Shown: positions 33,826 to 46,505 of the stretch, piece after piece
Layout: every line of letters starts with the position of its first letter
How positions within the stretch are numbered: position 1 is the stretch's first letter
Program-made: the position numbers and the translations under genes
Notes under the pieces: model-generated
Database searches by the model: none
Seen by the model: only the letters and a program-made list of their open reading frames with translations
Told to the model about the DNA's origin: nothing
NCBI GenBank assembly: GCA_023014335.1
Contig: JAECYW010000008.1
Span: forward strand, 2,728,001-2,792,000
From: Galerina marginata
Taxonomy: Eukaryota > Basidiomycota > Agaricomycetes > Agaricales > Galerinaceae
Length of the DNA stretch: 64,000 bases
Direction of reading: 5' to 3'

Positions 33826-34974
33826 ATGTCGCCATCTCCACATGTAGTACCAATCGTGGATTCGACTTCTATTTTCAAGCCCGACATCTTCAAAGGGAAA
33901 GTTCTCTTTTGCACAGGTGGAGGATCTGGTATATGTCGTGGAATGACAGAAGCCATGGTGAGTTGAGCTATTTATTGACCTTGCGAATCCTAAACTAACT
34001 GTAAACTGCGCACGATAGATGCGTCATGGGGCCAGTGCTACCATTGTAGGCCGCAAGTGCGTGTCTTCTAATACGTTTTCTTCCTTGTTTAATCTTCCCG
34101 GATACAAAGACTTGATCGCTTAAACCAAGCAGCCAAAGAACTCTCAGAGGCAACTGGCCAAGAATGTATACCTGCCCAAGGAGATGTAAGGCAACCCGCC
34201 ACCTTGAAAGATGCTGTTGCAAAAACCATTGCAAAGTTCGGAAGAATTGACTACGTTATTTGTGGTGAGGAGCTCTATCCAACTCGCCATATTTAATTGT
34301 TAGTCTCAACCCAGCATAGGTGCCGCCGGGAATTTTTTAGCACCAATCTCTGGTATGTCGGAGAACGCATTCAAGACCGTCATGGAAATCGATACCGTGA
34401 GTTCGTGTTACTTTGCGGAAGCTTTCTCTGAATCTTCGTCTGTATATAGATTGGAACTTTCAACACGATTAAGGCTACCCTCGCTCATGTCCGTGCCTCT
34501 AAAGGTGCTTACATTCACGTTAGCGCTACTCTTCACTATAACGGTAAGCTGGTCATCGAATATCCGGAGACACTTTTCTCATGTTCCGCAGGCACACCTT
34601 TCCAGGTTCATGTGTCCGCTGCGAAAGCCGGAGTCGACGCCTTGTCAGCCGTTTTGGCAGTCGAGGAAGGACCCAATGGCGTGCGTTCCAACGTGATCGC
34701 ACCTGGGCCCATTTCTGGGACCGAAGGCATGGATCGTTTGTCTCCCAAGGGTGAAATTTCCGGTCGACCAGGCTATCCGGCCGGTCGCATGGGTGTAGTT
34801 GGCGACATTGCAAACGCCACAATTTTCCTGTTCAGCGATGCTGCTGCGTATATCACTGGTCAGGTTCTCCCCGTAGACGGTGGAACTATGCACATGCAGT
34901 CCACCTTCCTTCCATACCCACAGGCCGTGATTGATCCCCAAAGCGTCGCACACCTAATCAAGCCCAAATTGTAG
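33826..34974 (+). CDS. Peroxisomal 2,4-dienoyl-CoA reductase (SDR)
   Basis: An SPS19-like short-chain dehydrogenase that reduces 2,4-dienoyl-CoA with NADPH so that unsaturated fatty acids can enter beta-oxidation. Exons 33826-33957, 34019-34056, 34110-34264, 34320-34396, 34450-34543 and 34592-34974 give 292 aa. Features: cofactor motif TGGGSGICRGM (residues 31-41), GRKLDRL, the strand DYVICGAAGNFLAP, HVSATLHYNG, QVHVSAAKAGVDAL with the family's Lys, and VIAPGPISGTEGMDRL. Like other members it has no classic SDR Tyr ahead of the Lys. The protein ends PKL, a variant peroxisomal PTS1 signal. Confidence 0.9.
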
Positions 34975-37900
34975 AGGCTGGGGGATCGGTTTGTATCTTT
35001 TTGCGATCTGCTCATCATTTATACCTGATGATATCTGCATGGCGTTCCCGAACTTCCGTAAAAATAAATTATTCTCGTGTACCATCGATTGCATTGCTCA
35101 GTGTGGCCTAGCATAGAACGAGCAATCTAATACCCGTTGATCTTGTTGAGAAATCATTTTTGGGCTAAAGGAGCGGGAATTAGATAGCCTGTTGGTGGAC
35201 CAGCTGAACATGCCCAACTACTGAGCGCTGAACGCTGAGGGGCTGAAATCCAATATGTTTTCCAATTCCAACTGAAAGTGACGTCACGATATCCAGTGTG
35301 AAGTCGACAGCAATATACAAAAGCCTCTGCGAGATAGCACAACAGTCAACTGACCCAAGGAACAACTGATCCAAAGGGGGCAGCTTACCTGCTTGTTCGT
35401 TTTACTCGAAGTTCCACTTGTCGTTCACTTCCAACTGGAAGCGATTGGTCAACATTCTTATAACTCTCCCATTGGCAGGTTGGCTATGAGTCAACCATTT
35501 ATCGTTTACGATTGCGGGCAGCTCCCCAGGTAGACGTAATGCCCGAGGAATGGCCGATAATTAAAAGCCGTACAAAACAGACTCGCAGTATTTGGATGCC
35601 GACCACGAGGGCAGAAGACATCTCTTAAAGTGGTCAGTGGGGATCTCCCTGGATCTTCATGCAAACTGTAGTTCTCAGTCGCATGTGGGGCAGGCCCGGA
35701 GTATCAGAATAGAACAATCGCCCTCACCTGCAACTGGCTGTTTCCTACCGTATTGTCGCTGGGATTGGAGCCATAACATCCGCGTTGCTTCTGTGAGTTA
35801 TCCGGCAGAATACCTGTTATTGAAACACCGTATATGCAAAATCTGTTCCGAGGAGTTCAGTTGCATTGCCTAGACTGGAGGGAAAGAGGTTTATCAGATA
35901 TAGATCGAGAAGATAGCGTGGATATAGAATCGTATCAGAATATTGACATGGAACGGCGGGTCCGGTACAGCGCTGAGCATGGATGATGAAAAGCCATGGT
36001 TCTGGTGGTCCAGAGTATGTAAATGTCTCCAAACAGCATTATTAAGGATATCGGTACTGGACAGAAGAAGGATTTGAATATAACCGATTGGAGAAACCGA
36101 CGAACTCTCACCTCGATGTGTACTTGATCGAGGGTAACGAATACACAGCTTCAACCTCCCTTTCTCAGACCTAAACAGCCTACGAAATGAGAGGAAAGCG
36201 ACCGATTTCCACGGAAACTTGATTACATTCCGAAGGATGGAAGCCCGTGGTTTTAATGCACCTCGTCCTCCGATTCGAATCTAGGCGACCTACCCTGAAC
36301 TACGCCCGGCGCAGGTAAAAGCGAGCGATGGGCATAATCACAATGTTGCCTGCTATGTCGCTGCGTCTGACTGGAGCAGGTGATCCACACGAGCACTGGT
36401 CAAGGCCTACGTGAGGTTGTCGGTGTAGAATGCAACGAAATCGGCAATCTAAAAGCAACGAGACAACAATGGCAATAACAGAAGGGACACGGGCAGCCCC
36501 ATTAAGTTCATCTTTATCTTCGTCGACAGAAGCTGAGCAGCACTTGAGGGTCGCCAAGACTTGCGGTCCAAAAATACTCTGGGCGATCTATTTTGGTACT
36601 TACTTGGGGAAGGAACTCGCAATACATTCACTTGGAGATTGGCTGACAACAGTCTTGAGATTGCGTTGATTCAATTGAATGGACACTACGTCGATCCAAT
36701 AGAATTCATGTCGAGCGCGCGTCGAAAATAGCTACTATCGAAATCTGGTTTATCATTTTTGTCAGTTGGACGTTGGAAATAAAGTGAATTTCAGTCACCT
36801 TCGCACATCGCATCGCGTCCATGACAATTAGCAAGTGGCTCCCCAAGATTTGGCGGTTTGATTTCGAACAGACCCCCTTTTTCAGGGAGCAACCCCATGG
36901 GACCGACCATCTGACAGGCGGGAAGGTTCTATAAATCCGGTCTTGTTAAATATTTGGAATATTCAAAGATCATGAAAGAAAAAGGAGTTTGCTCGGGGAG
37001 TGCCTTCGCAAAATTGGATGGTAAGAAGAAAATGAGTTATATTTCTCACCGTGGTTCACTTCAAGTTTACTTTCAAAGTTGCCGGTGTCCACCCCAGAAC
37101 GAGAACCATTGAAGTCGATCCGAACTCCGGAGACTGGACGCGTGATCAATATCTAATCGTAAGTATATCTGCCGCGGTGTGCGTCATGGTGAAAAGATGA
37201 AATTAATAACCCATTGGTGGCGGCAAGGCGAGGACGCTCGTATTCTGCAGGTGACATTACGCCTAACTGTGACACATGCTTAGAGAAGAATTCGTTCAAC
37301 GCATATGACGACCAAAGGATGTCGTACCGGAGGAATTGAAGAAAGTGCCGATGAATGAGGCCGTTGTTTGTCAGTGGCATGAAACCTAAGAGCAATCCCA
37401 CACCATAAAATGAGAGCACAACACGCAAGAGAAGGAACAACCACTTCAAACCAGGCACGGAAACCTTTTTCCTAATCTTCAAAGGCAAGCAGCAGTTAAA
37501 TGAGTCTCAACTGTCGTAGCCCACCGGAAAAACTGTAACAAAAGCTTAAAAGTTGCGAATCTTTCGCATAGCTGTCAGAGCGGGACCAGAAGATCATCGC
37601 TGCACATTCACGGGAACACGCAAGCTAAAAGAAACGACAAAAGGCTCAAAATAAGTAACCACTCGCCCCTCGGAAGCCGAATTGGGACGTACTGAGCGGG
37701 CAAACTATGACACCTTCGAACGTCCGAAAATACAAAGCATTCACATACTATATCATCCGGCTGTGAAAAGTTACGAGCGAAATATTATTGAAAGATTGAA
37801 CCAAGGTGTAGAAACCATGAGCTTTAAAGTGCTTCTTGAAATCATAATTAGCTGTCACACAATTTTCGTATTGAACTCTCCACAATATTGAGCCTGATAC

Positions 37901-38179
37901 ACGTACAGCAACTTGTGGTGAGATTTAAAGTGGAAACCTGAAAAAAGCCACGGTAAGACGACCGGAACACTCAGCCACAACCTTATTCAAGCCAAAGAAT
38001 AAGCGGTCCATTAGGGTGGATTTATATAACAATACTTTATGGAGGAGACGGGGTATGGATATGAAAAGCTCCTTAACTTCCTTCATGAAAAAAAATCAGA
38101 GCTGTTCCTAGTAAGAAGGCAAAAAACGCACCACATCCTTCGACCTTCGACAAGCCAGAACCTATGGAACACCATAGAC
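34975..38179. other. 3.2-kb stretch without recognised gene
   Basis: The largest gene-poor block. Open frames are short and unconnected: 35592-35873 plus, 36430-36669 plus, 37153-37488 minus (with one hydrophobic run, FLLLRVVLSFYGVGLLLG) and 37682-37891 plus. None has a recognisable domain or good splice partners. I saw no terminal repeats or transposase remnants. Confidence 0.4.
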
Positions 38180-38466
38180 TTAGGCTGGCACAAGAAGGTC
38201 CCCCCAAGTCCTAATAGCGACGATTCCTCCAAAGAAAACCCCAACAGCTGTTGCAATGCTGATATTTCCAGGAAGCTTGTCAGGCGCGAAGACCTCTGTT
38301 CGCAAAAACCTGTGAAGTGGCATTCCTGTCAGTAATTTGCCGCCTGAAACAATGTTCGTACGCGCCTTGATATAATGGTTTCGTGAGGATCATTCACTCC
38401 CTTTTGCTCCAGCTGAGGATGAGGCAGGTATGAGGGTTGTACGGAAGCTGCTGAACGACGGGCCAT
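38180..38466 (-). CDS. Tom6-like single-pass mitochondrial protein, 69 aa
   Basis: Two exons, 38466-38443 (8 codons) and 38365-38180, join through a 77-nt GT-AG intron in phase. The protein starts MARRSAAS, has a basic segment KLLTGMPLHRFLRTEVFAP, then LPGNISIATAVG, one membrane helix (VGVFFGGIVAIRTWG) and ends DLLVPA. Size, the basic FLRTEVFAP segment, PGN-I-IAT and the helix fit small Tom6-like subunits of the fungal TOM complex as I know them; this is from memory of the family pattern and should be searched. Too short to stand out as an open frame. Confidence 0.6.
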
Positions 38467-39257
38467 TTCGTGATAGTTGTGGAGATCTCGAGACGGTGCT
38501 GGCAGGAAGAGGGAAAGTCGTTACGTAATGTCGAAAAACATCAGTCTGCCGACACCGGCTTGTCACTGGCAACTATGACCAACATCTTCGAGTCCATGCA
38601 TTGTTCTCTCGTCGTGCCAGTGAACGACTATTAAAACCACATCTAACTGGAATAACTTCTCTCTCAGGCGAAGGATCTGTATCTGCTCTACTATCAAAAA
38701 CCTGCAGTTCAACGTCAGTGAACAGTAGGATTTGAACGCCCCTCTCCACTGTTTCACTTTCCACCGAAAATGAATCCTTTTGCTCCAACTAAAGACCTTG
38801 CCCAAATTTAGAGCAGGTCGCGGGCTCAGACTTTCCTTAACTAAGATTTGGAGCCGTGGCAATGGTGAGTAGTTTTCTTTGAGGACGAGTATGGTGCTGA
38901 GAAAGCTGATAAACGAAAATATTTGCTCAAATCGAAAATCAAAGCAGGACATCCTCCTTAGCCTCTTCAATATCGAAGCTGTTGCTGTGGAGTAATCAGC
39001 GATGGTAGCTGAAATTGTTGCGTCTATGTCTGACGGACCTTACGCTTTGCCCTCTTGCAAACCCTCGGCCATCCTGAAATCGTTCTAGATTTTCATTGAA
39101 TATTTGTTTTTGACATCATTGTCAACCTCTTTTTTGCCTAGAATCGCCTTGCCGAGCATATTGGCAATGCCGCGACCGCATCTCCATCGTAAGGTCAAAC
39201 AACTCATCCGCTATGACATTATAAGTCATAATGAACCATATTTCCATCGCCGAGCCC
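38467..39257. other. Divergent intergenic region
   Basis: Holds the 5' side of the Tom6-like gene (minus) and the upstream region of the fasciclin gene (plus). A 135-codon minus-strand frame at 38563-38970 has no domain and may be leader sequence. Confidence 0.4.
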
Positions 39258-39265
39258 TATATATA
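39258..39265 (+). promoter_or_regulatory. TATA box of the fasciclin gene
   Basis: TATATATA lies about 90 bases upstream of the ATG at 39352, with a pyrimidine-rich leader between. Confidence 0.55.
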
Positions 39266-39351
39266 CCTTCCAAGACATCTGGATTTCTACCTTTCCCTTC
39301 TTTCCTTCCGGATCACCTCCTTGACCACGTCAATCATCGGACCCTCCCAAC

Positions 39352-41261
39352 ATGCGCTTTGCCAATCTTCCCCTCTCCTTCCTGTTACCGTTAATTCCCC
39401 TGCTTGGCCTAGTCACCGCTCAGGACCAGAACTCAACCTCCACATACGTTCAAGAATGCGTGGACGCCCTCCAAAGCGCTGGTTTCACCGCACTGGCGCA
39501 CGTCATCACGACTGTGAGCTCAACTGAGCCGGGAAAAAGTCTCTTCTATCAGTTGTCGAGCGGGAATAATTATACGCTTTTTGCTCCGGATAACAACGCA
39601 AGTAAGAAGTGATTTTTTTTTCACCTACGTCAACTAATATCTGGTTGATTTGTTGATCCGTAAGTTCAAGCCGTTCCTGCCTCTGTCAGCGGGAATTCTA
39701 GTCTTCTTGCGGAGTATCTATCATATCACGTTGTATCTGGCGATTTCAAGAACGAATCTTATGGCGGAGGAGGCTCTACGTCCACTTCCTCTTCGACGTA
39801 TTATTCTTCGACTTCGACTTCTCGTTCTGCTTCTCGTTCGAGCTCGAGGAGGTTTCCAACATCAACTGCCTCGTACTCCAATTCAAACGGTCCAACTTAT
39901 ACTGTTACAGCCACCGCTACTCCTTCAGGATTTGCGGCCTTGTTTGGGAGATTTGAACGTTTGTGGAACAACCCGGGCAATAGTTCAGGTCCTCAACCTT
40001 TCAGCGGAATTTGGCCCAAAGTCACGATTGGACGCACCCTACTCAACGCGCCTCAGCTCGTCAAGCTCCCAGCAAGCAAAAGCCAGGTTTTGGTATGGAC
40101 CAAATACCAGTCGAATGGTAACGTCTTCATCTTGAACCAAGGGTATGTTTCGCGTCCTAGATTCGATTTCGATGCTGATATTATGATATCAGTCGGAGGG
40201 TCTCGGTCACCCGCAGTACCACCTGGCGCAATCTCTTTATCAACGGGATTACCGGCGTCCTGACTCCTCCTGGAAAGCTGTCCAATGTACTCGACACCAT
40301 CAATGCTTCCACTCTCAAGGCTTTGTTATTATCTGTCCGGGTTCCAAGCTCACGCGGTGGTTCCGTTACTGCTCTGGCGAAGCTTCAAAGCGCAAGAGGT
40401 GTGACCGTCTTCGTTCCAAATAATGCAGCTTTCCGACCTGGTGCTTCTGATAAATCAAACTGGAACTCCCCAACGAATCAAACGTCTATAATTGGCCTGC
40501 TGGAGAATCATGTGCGTTTTGGTCCTACCTTCTAAAAAATTAGACGTTCTAACGAGTCTTTCATCGTCCTTGATAGTACCTGAACAGCACTGTTCTATAT
40601 TCCACCCTGATCGCTGATAACTCAGACGTTATAACGGCGGGTGGTGAGCGGCTTCAGTTCCGGCAAGACAGCTCTGGTGCTATCTTCGTCATCGACGCGA
40701 AGGGCGCCGCTGCTCGGATCGTGCAGTCCGATATCCTCTTGGACAACGGCGTGGCCCACGTTATTGACAGTGTCTTATTCGTGGAAGACGTCGATCCCTC
40801 CGCTGCCAGTCAGGCGTAAGCTGCTTTAATTCCTCTATTAGTACATTTTCTCATCTTGTTGGCGATTCTATAGATACGGGTCCGCAACGGCCTCCGCTGC
40901 AGCTGCTTCGGGCTCAACCGAAACCGGGCCAATAGGAATTGGCGGTGGATATGGAGGACCGACGGTGACCGAGACCCTCACTTCTTACTCCTCATATTCC
41001 ACTTCATTTACCACTGAGTCTTCAACAACCGAGCCATCTTCGTCCAGATTTTCTTCGTCTCGCTTTTCTTCGTCCTTCTTTTCGTCATCCAGTGTCCCAA
41101 CTTCGGAGTCATCGACGACGACCGAAACATCGACAGCGACTGAGACGTCGACATCTTCAGTAGAGCCTTCGACAACGGAATCGTCGACCACTGAGTCGTC
41201 AACCACAGTGGAATCGACAACGGTTCAGAGCACAGTCACGGTGACAGGATCGGCCACCTAA
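39352..41261 (+). CDS. Secreted fasciclin (FAS1) domain protein
   Basis: A 557-aa cell-surface adhesion-type protein. Exons 39352-39601, 39665-40142, 40193-40511, 40577-40815 and 40874-41261 keep one frame. Signal peptide MRFANLPLSFLLPLIPLLGL. First FAS1 unit: CVDALQSAGFTALAHVI, the H1-like YTLFAPDNNA, and SLLAEYLSYHVVSGDF; it is interrupted by a Ser/Thr/Tyr-rich insert. Second unit: LKALLLSVRV, VTVFVPNNAAFRP, SIIGLLENHYLN and HVIDSVLFVED. The C-terminal 120 residues are Ser/Thr/Glu-rich (repeated SSTTES-like units), likely heavily O-glycosylated. No hydrophobic GPI tail follows, so the protein is either released or held by its glycans. Confidence 0.88.
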
Positions 41262-43602
41262 GGCAATTATCGTTTATTTATCACGGTTTTGGACTCTTGC
41301 TCGTACTCTCTTCCTGCTTTCTTTGTTTTGTATCTTGCTTTTCTCTCGCTGCCACTGCTGAACGATATGTAAAATGGACATGTACTTCCTGATCTAATTT
41401 CCTAAATGCTATTTGTTTCCCGTTTTCCTATTCTTCATGGAATCATCTGTTAGAGGAACGTCAAGACACCTGAACTTGCTGCTTCCCAGCTAAGGTGATA
41501 TATATATCAGCAGTGTCAATATCCCCTCCGGGGCTTGTCAATTATCCGCTGAAGAGTGAATTTTGTCAAATGGAACACCATCAATTTGTTGAGCCCGCTT
41601 CCATGAGAACATGAAGCCATAATCTGGAGAATCATAATCAGTGGGCTGCATTAACCGCAAACCTATTCAAGAGATGAATTTTACTATCGTTATTGAATTT
41701 CCTAATTACTTGTCCATGATGCAATCAGAGATAGGCGCCCAAGCAGCCTGGGCGAGGTTGTCCTCTGAGCTTCTCGCACTCGCTCTTAGTCCAAGCGCCC
41801 CAGGACTCATGTCGACACACCAAACGGGATAATCGTGCTCAAAAAAATCAGAGGTGGTTCAATCTCCAGGTATAGCCACAGATAGCCATAAAAGGACATA
41901 AATAGGCGCCGAGGCAACGCTGAGGTGCATCAATGACCCAAACAACTTGCAAACAACTCGAATTTAGGCATGACGACCAGAAGGGAGGTCCTCAACGCAA
42001 TTTTTTTAAAACTAACATGTGGTGGTTGTGAATGTAACAAGAATTCTTCAATGGATACGAGGTCAACGAGGATGCTAAGTAATCTGACCAGCAAAATACA
42101 TGGTCAGCTACAAAGAAAGCTGCGACCGAGAGAGAGGCGGCCGACAGTCCAGAAAACTGATTGTCGACATATCAGGTGCGAGAATTTAAAAGGAGTGCAA
42201 AACTAGGGGCAAGTCTCTTATTTACGACAAATTCCTGGCAGGAGCTTACCATCCGCCTTATCTTAACAGGCTCGGACTGGGACATCGACATATTTGACTT
42301 AAATTTTACCAACGTTGTAGTTGGGTTCATTAGTCTCTCCCTACTTGTAGTCGGAATTCACTCGGCACGAATCTCGACAACCAAGGAATGACATCTCTAA
42401 CATTCAATCCAAACGTCGATTGTAATTTATCCTTGCTTCTTCTCTCTCGATCGTGTTCCACCCTGCTCAACAAGATTCCGTCACGAAAGACGTCCAGCTT
42501 TCAACGTTTCAACAGTAATTATAAATCCCACATTTCTCAAGCATGACATATTCCCTTCTGTGTCTTTTCTCCCTCCCCGCGCCGTTTCCTTTGTCTTTAA
42601 TGCTATTGCAATTGGCACCTGCACTAATCTCAAGTTTCAGCATCCGCGTTGGCTCTGGGCCAGATCAAATACTTCAAGCTAGTCATTCTGGTCGGAATCT
42701 AGATCTACCTAACTTAAAGACGCATCTCAAGGCATGTATTCCTTCTTCTCCACTTTGCCACCTTTCTGCCCCATAATCTCACCTTTTGCAATTTGCTTGT
42801 CATCCCACTCAACCTCCCCTCTCACGTTGCTGTAAGCCTACCACCTTATTGACCCATGAATCCTTTTCTTTTATTGTGTCACTCGCCGTCTCTCTATCTC
42901 CTCGTTCATTTTGGAAGCCATTCGTTCCTTTGCGGGGTATATCTTTTTCCTACTTCTTTGTCGATCTAACTCCTCCGGCCATAGCTTGTCGCATACTGCG
43001 CCTTCATCTCCACACACAGCAAAAACCCTTTCCCCAGAACGAAACCAGGTCACTTCATGCACTGCGCCTGACTCCGACGATGACCGCCATGACCGCCAGT
43101 GACCGGTGCGGCGGCGCCCGCCGTCATATGTACATTGAAGTTGTCGCATGGGACAAATAATTGAAATATCATCAGCGCCAACCCTTCGCAACACACAGAG
43201 GCGCATGGCTCTTCGAACAGCGGTCGCTAACGGACTACCGTTGAGGCAGTGTGTGCACTTCGCGTTTTTGTAAATGCCGGACTATCGGTTAATAGTTATT
43301 CTGAACCAGAAATCGTTGGTGTGCCCTGTCTTCGTCCCATTATTTGTCGTTATCATTCTTTTCGGTATTCACTCACTCTCCAGATTATTTATTGGACCCA
43401 AAGCCTGGTTACTGATTTTTCAAGGACAAAACAGCATTCCGAAACGGGAAACGGAAGAAGATCCCCGAAGCACGTGAGCGCGCGCCAAAAATAAAATGAT
43501 CGTAGCTCCTTGGTTGCTTCTTCGTTCCCACTCCCAACCTCACACTCTCTTGCCTCTCCTTCGTTATTTTCTCATTCCTTTACTTTACTCAAACTCTTTA
43601 AA
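41262..43602. other. 2.3-kb stretch without recognised gene
   Basis: 3' region of the fasciclin gene, then weak frames only. The 77-codon plus frame at 42543 has a hydrophobic start (LLCLFSLPAPFPLSLMLLQL) but no downstream exon I can join. Pyrimidine-rich DNA at 43500-43600 is the likely leader of the GPI protein gene. Confidence 0.4.
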
Positions 43603-45462
43603 ATGTTGTGGTCATTCCTCACCACCGTGGTCGTCGCCGCCATCCATGGAGCAGCGTCGGCACCAACAGCAGGCACTGGAGGCCCTGCTGCTTGCGTTAC
43701 ATTCGATATCAACTGGAACTTGCTGGCATTTGGGTTCAATGGGAAGGACTACAATGCTGGAACACAGGATACGTGGAGCTCTTCAGGTGCCCAGCGCATT
43801 TTATGAGGAGCTTTAACAGCACTTACCGTCGCTATTAGGTGCTCCGACCGATATAACGACGTCGGGACGTCCGTGAGTCTTGTTTGCCTTCTTTCCAATG
43901 CAATGCCATGTGTTAAGTGATGTCTAGGCCATTCAACAGCCCTAGTGCAACGTGCTACCTCTCCCAAGTGCGTTTCTTTTTCTTTCCCTCGAACGGCGGA
44001 CAATTTGCGGGTACCTGGTCACTTCATTGAACACTCGTTTCGTCGACATCGGATGTGCTTTCATCCCTTTTCTCTCTTGTCTTTATTTCATAATTTTCAG
44101 ACGCTCGTTCGTCCCTGTCTGCGTCTGTTGCCTGAGGACCCTGTTCCGCAAAATTGCTTCCTCCTTTTCTATTTTTATCATTCCGTTAACCCCTTCCAAC
44201 AGTTCACCAATGCCATCTACGTCCTCAACGCCGATACCGCAAACCCGACCTCAATATACATCTACGATGCTACAGCCAAAACGTGGTCCACGCAAAGCGT
44301 CACTGCAGGCAAATTCGACCCCACTAATTTCGCCACCATCCTGGACCATGATACGAACGTTTTCTGTACGTCTGTCGACCCTTCCTCTTACTGAGCCACA
44401 CTGACGTCAACTACGACGCATAGACGCCTACTCGAACGGCGAAATTTTCTCCCTAGACATGGCCCTCCTTAAGTCCGCGAGCTCGAGCGCCATCCCATGG
44501 AATGACGTTCAGACACCTGATCTGTCGACTACCGCATCTGCGACCCCAACTCCTGGCGCAAACACCGCAGGCTACCAGCCTGTGCTGGCACTCGCACAGA
44601 ATCATATACATTTCCTAGGTGTTCCAGGTATCGCCGCGGGAAATGCGAAGATTTTCGTGATCCATTGTGCGTTTCTCACATTTACTTCGAAGCTAGGGAG
44701 TCTGACACTCTTTTTAGTCTCGTTCATGCAGCCTGCCCCTCAATTTTACGGTACTGCGTTCCCTTCAACCCACGGCAAAGCTGCGTCGTTCTTCCTTGAT
44801 GCTGGTGTAAGTTGCATGTGGAGTCAAGGAGGCCCGTCATTTAAACTTTATCTATAGGTGCAACAAGAATTCGCGTTCATTCCCGATGATGGCAGTGCCA
44901 CCTACGTTGTCAACGTCGAGGTCAGTATGTTTCTGAACACCAACAAAGACTTCTTCGACTAATTATTCACTCCCGAAGACCAACACGACAAAGACCCTCA
45001 CAGGCCCACCTCAGCAAGACCCATTCGCCACGTATGCCGCTTCGACGAGCGCCCTCGTGCAGCTGACCTCATCCGGTCAAGTAGCGTTCTTGGCGTATAA
45101 TCCCAACACTACCACCAGCGGTGCGTATCCTTCACTTTACTGTCATCATTATATTCCTTGTCTCTGTCAACTCATCAATCACTGTAGGCGGCACATGGTC
45201 CACGATCTCTAAGCTTCCTTCCGCTGCCGGTACACTGACCGGCGGAGGGTCCAGCGGAAACTCAGGCGCAGGCGCAGCTGCTGGAGGCTCTGGAACCTCG
45301 TCATCTGGCAGCGGCACAGGAAGTTCGCCAGGCAGCAGTGGAAACAGCAGCGGCTCGTCGTCAAGCACGAAGAACAGCGCTGGAACGAAAATGGGTGTCA
45401 AGAGCCTGGGCGGTATGCTTGTGGCTATGGGCTTGGCGACGGTTGGGGTGTTGGTGGTTTGA
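43603..45462 (+). CDS. GPI-anchored secreted protein, propeller-like
   Basis: A 410-aa surface protein. Exons 43603-43786, 43839-43872, 43928-43967, 44203-44365, 44424-44666, 44718-44806, 44858-44920, 44979-45120 and 45188-45462 join in one frame. Signal peptide MLWSFLTTVVVAAIHGAASA. The body has repeated strand-turn units of the sort seen in beta-propellers (YVLNADTAN, YIYDATAKTWSTQS, YAYSNGEIFSLDM, FVIHFSFMQPAP), but I cannot assign a catalytic family. A Gly/Ser-rich linker of about 70 residues precedes the GPI signal: small residues NSAGTK, then hydrophobic LGGMLVAMGLATVGVLVV to the end. Intron 3 is long for the window (235 nt). Likely wall or membrane bound; function unknown. Confidence 0.8.
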
Positions 45463-46429
45463 TTTGAATTTTTCGTGTGTTCCCATCGCTCTCACTTCAC
45501 GCCGTCAAAATGACATCGCCCACTCACTGACTTTATCACGAGCTCACTCACCCACGCAACCTTTCGGACTAACTGGACCGTTTTACATCGTACTCGTTTT
45601 GCATCTTGGGGCATATTCATCCACGACCTCGTCCACGCGCCACGCATCTAGGACTCTCGTTACATAAGTACTTACTCTCCATTGAGCTTGCTCTCTAATA
45701 TCCCCTCGCCGTCGCATACCCCCTCATCACTCCCGCCGACTCCTACTTCGTACAGCACACACATCTGGACACTCCTTATTTGTTTTATTCTTTAGTAGTG
45801 CTTGTGCTCCCATTTTGGCTTACGCTTTCTCTCCTCTTGGATCAAGTATTTGAATGATATGGACATTACTTACCTGCATCTCGAAGGAATCAAACATCTT
45901 GCTTTGAAAGATCTTATCTGCACGGAAAGACAACGAAGGCCGTCGGTAATTTCGGCTTTCATGACCATTTCTAAGTCCGACTTGCCATTCATTTTCGCTT
46001 CAACTTCCATGACACCTTCAATGTTCACCGACTCCTCGTCAGAATGGACGAAATCTCTGCTAATTCATGGCAACAATTTGGCGTTATGAGCGTCTTCCCC
46101 GCCTATCTGTGACCTATAAGGCAAGAATTCGGATGGCTAACCGAAGATGTGTTGTTGCGCCATCGCAGTCCTAAAGCGCGTCATTTGGTATTTTGGTGTC
46201 TCTTTCCTGGAAATGCAGCAGTAAGTCCTCACAGGATTCCCTACAACACTTCGTCATCTGACCTCTGTTTCCACAATTACAGATAAGGTCTGTGGAAAGG
46301 CGTGCTCAGAGCCTTCGGAAGTCTTTCCATGATCACCGAGTCGAGAATGGCGTCGTTGGTTGACCATATTGCTTCGATATGGCGTTTCTTCCAAGGTTGA
46401 CTCTGCATTCGAGTTAATTATACACGGGC
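45463..46429. other. Intergenic, upstream of the dioxygenase
   Basis: No supported gene. The 95-codon frame at 45802 has no domain. CACTC-type short words are common at 45520-45740. Confidence 0.4.
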
Positions 46430-46435
46430 TATAAA
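46430..46435 (+). promoter_or_regulatory. TATA box of the TauD/TfdA gene
   Basis: TATAAA lies 71-76 bases upstream of the ATG at 46506. Confidence 0.55.
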
Positions 46436-46505
46436 GCAGGCTCGAGACATGGCTTGACGCTACGCAAAATCATCTCAGCGTACCTCCTTCAATCCCATCC
46501 TCGAC

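Noticed and set aside
37153..37488. 111-codon minus-strand frame with one hydrophobic run
   Set aside because: No splice partners and no recognisable family; kept only as part of the unexplained block.
42871..43206. 111-codon minus-strand frame
   Set aside because: Charged, low-complexity composition without a domain; probably chance.
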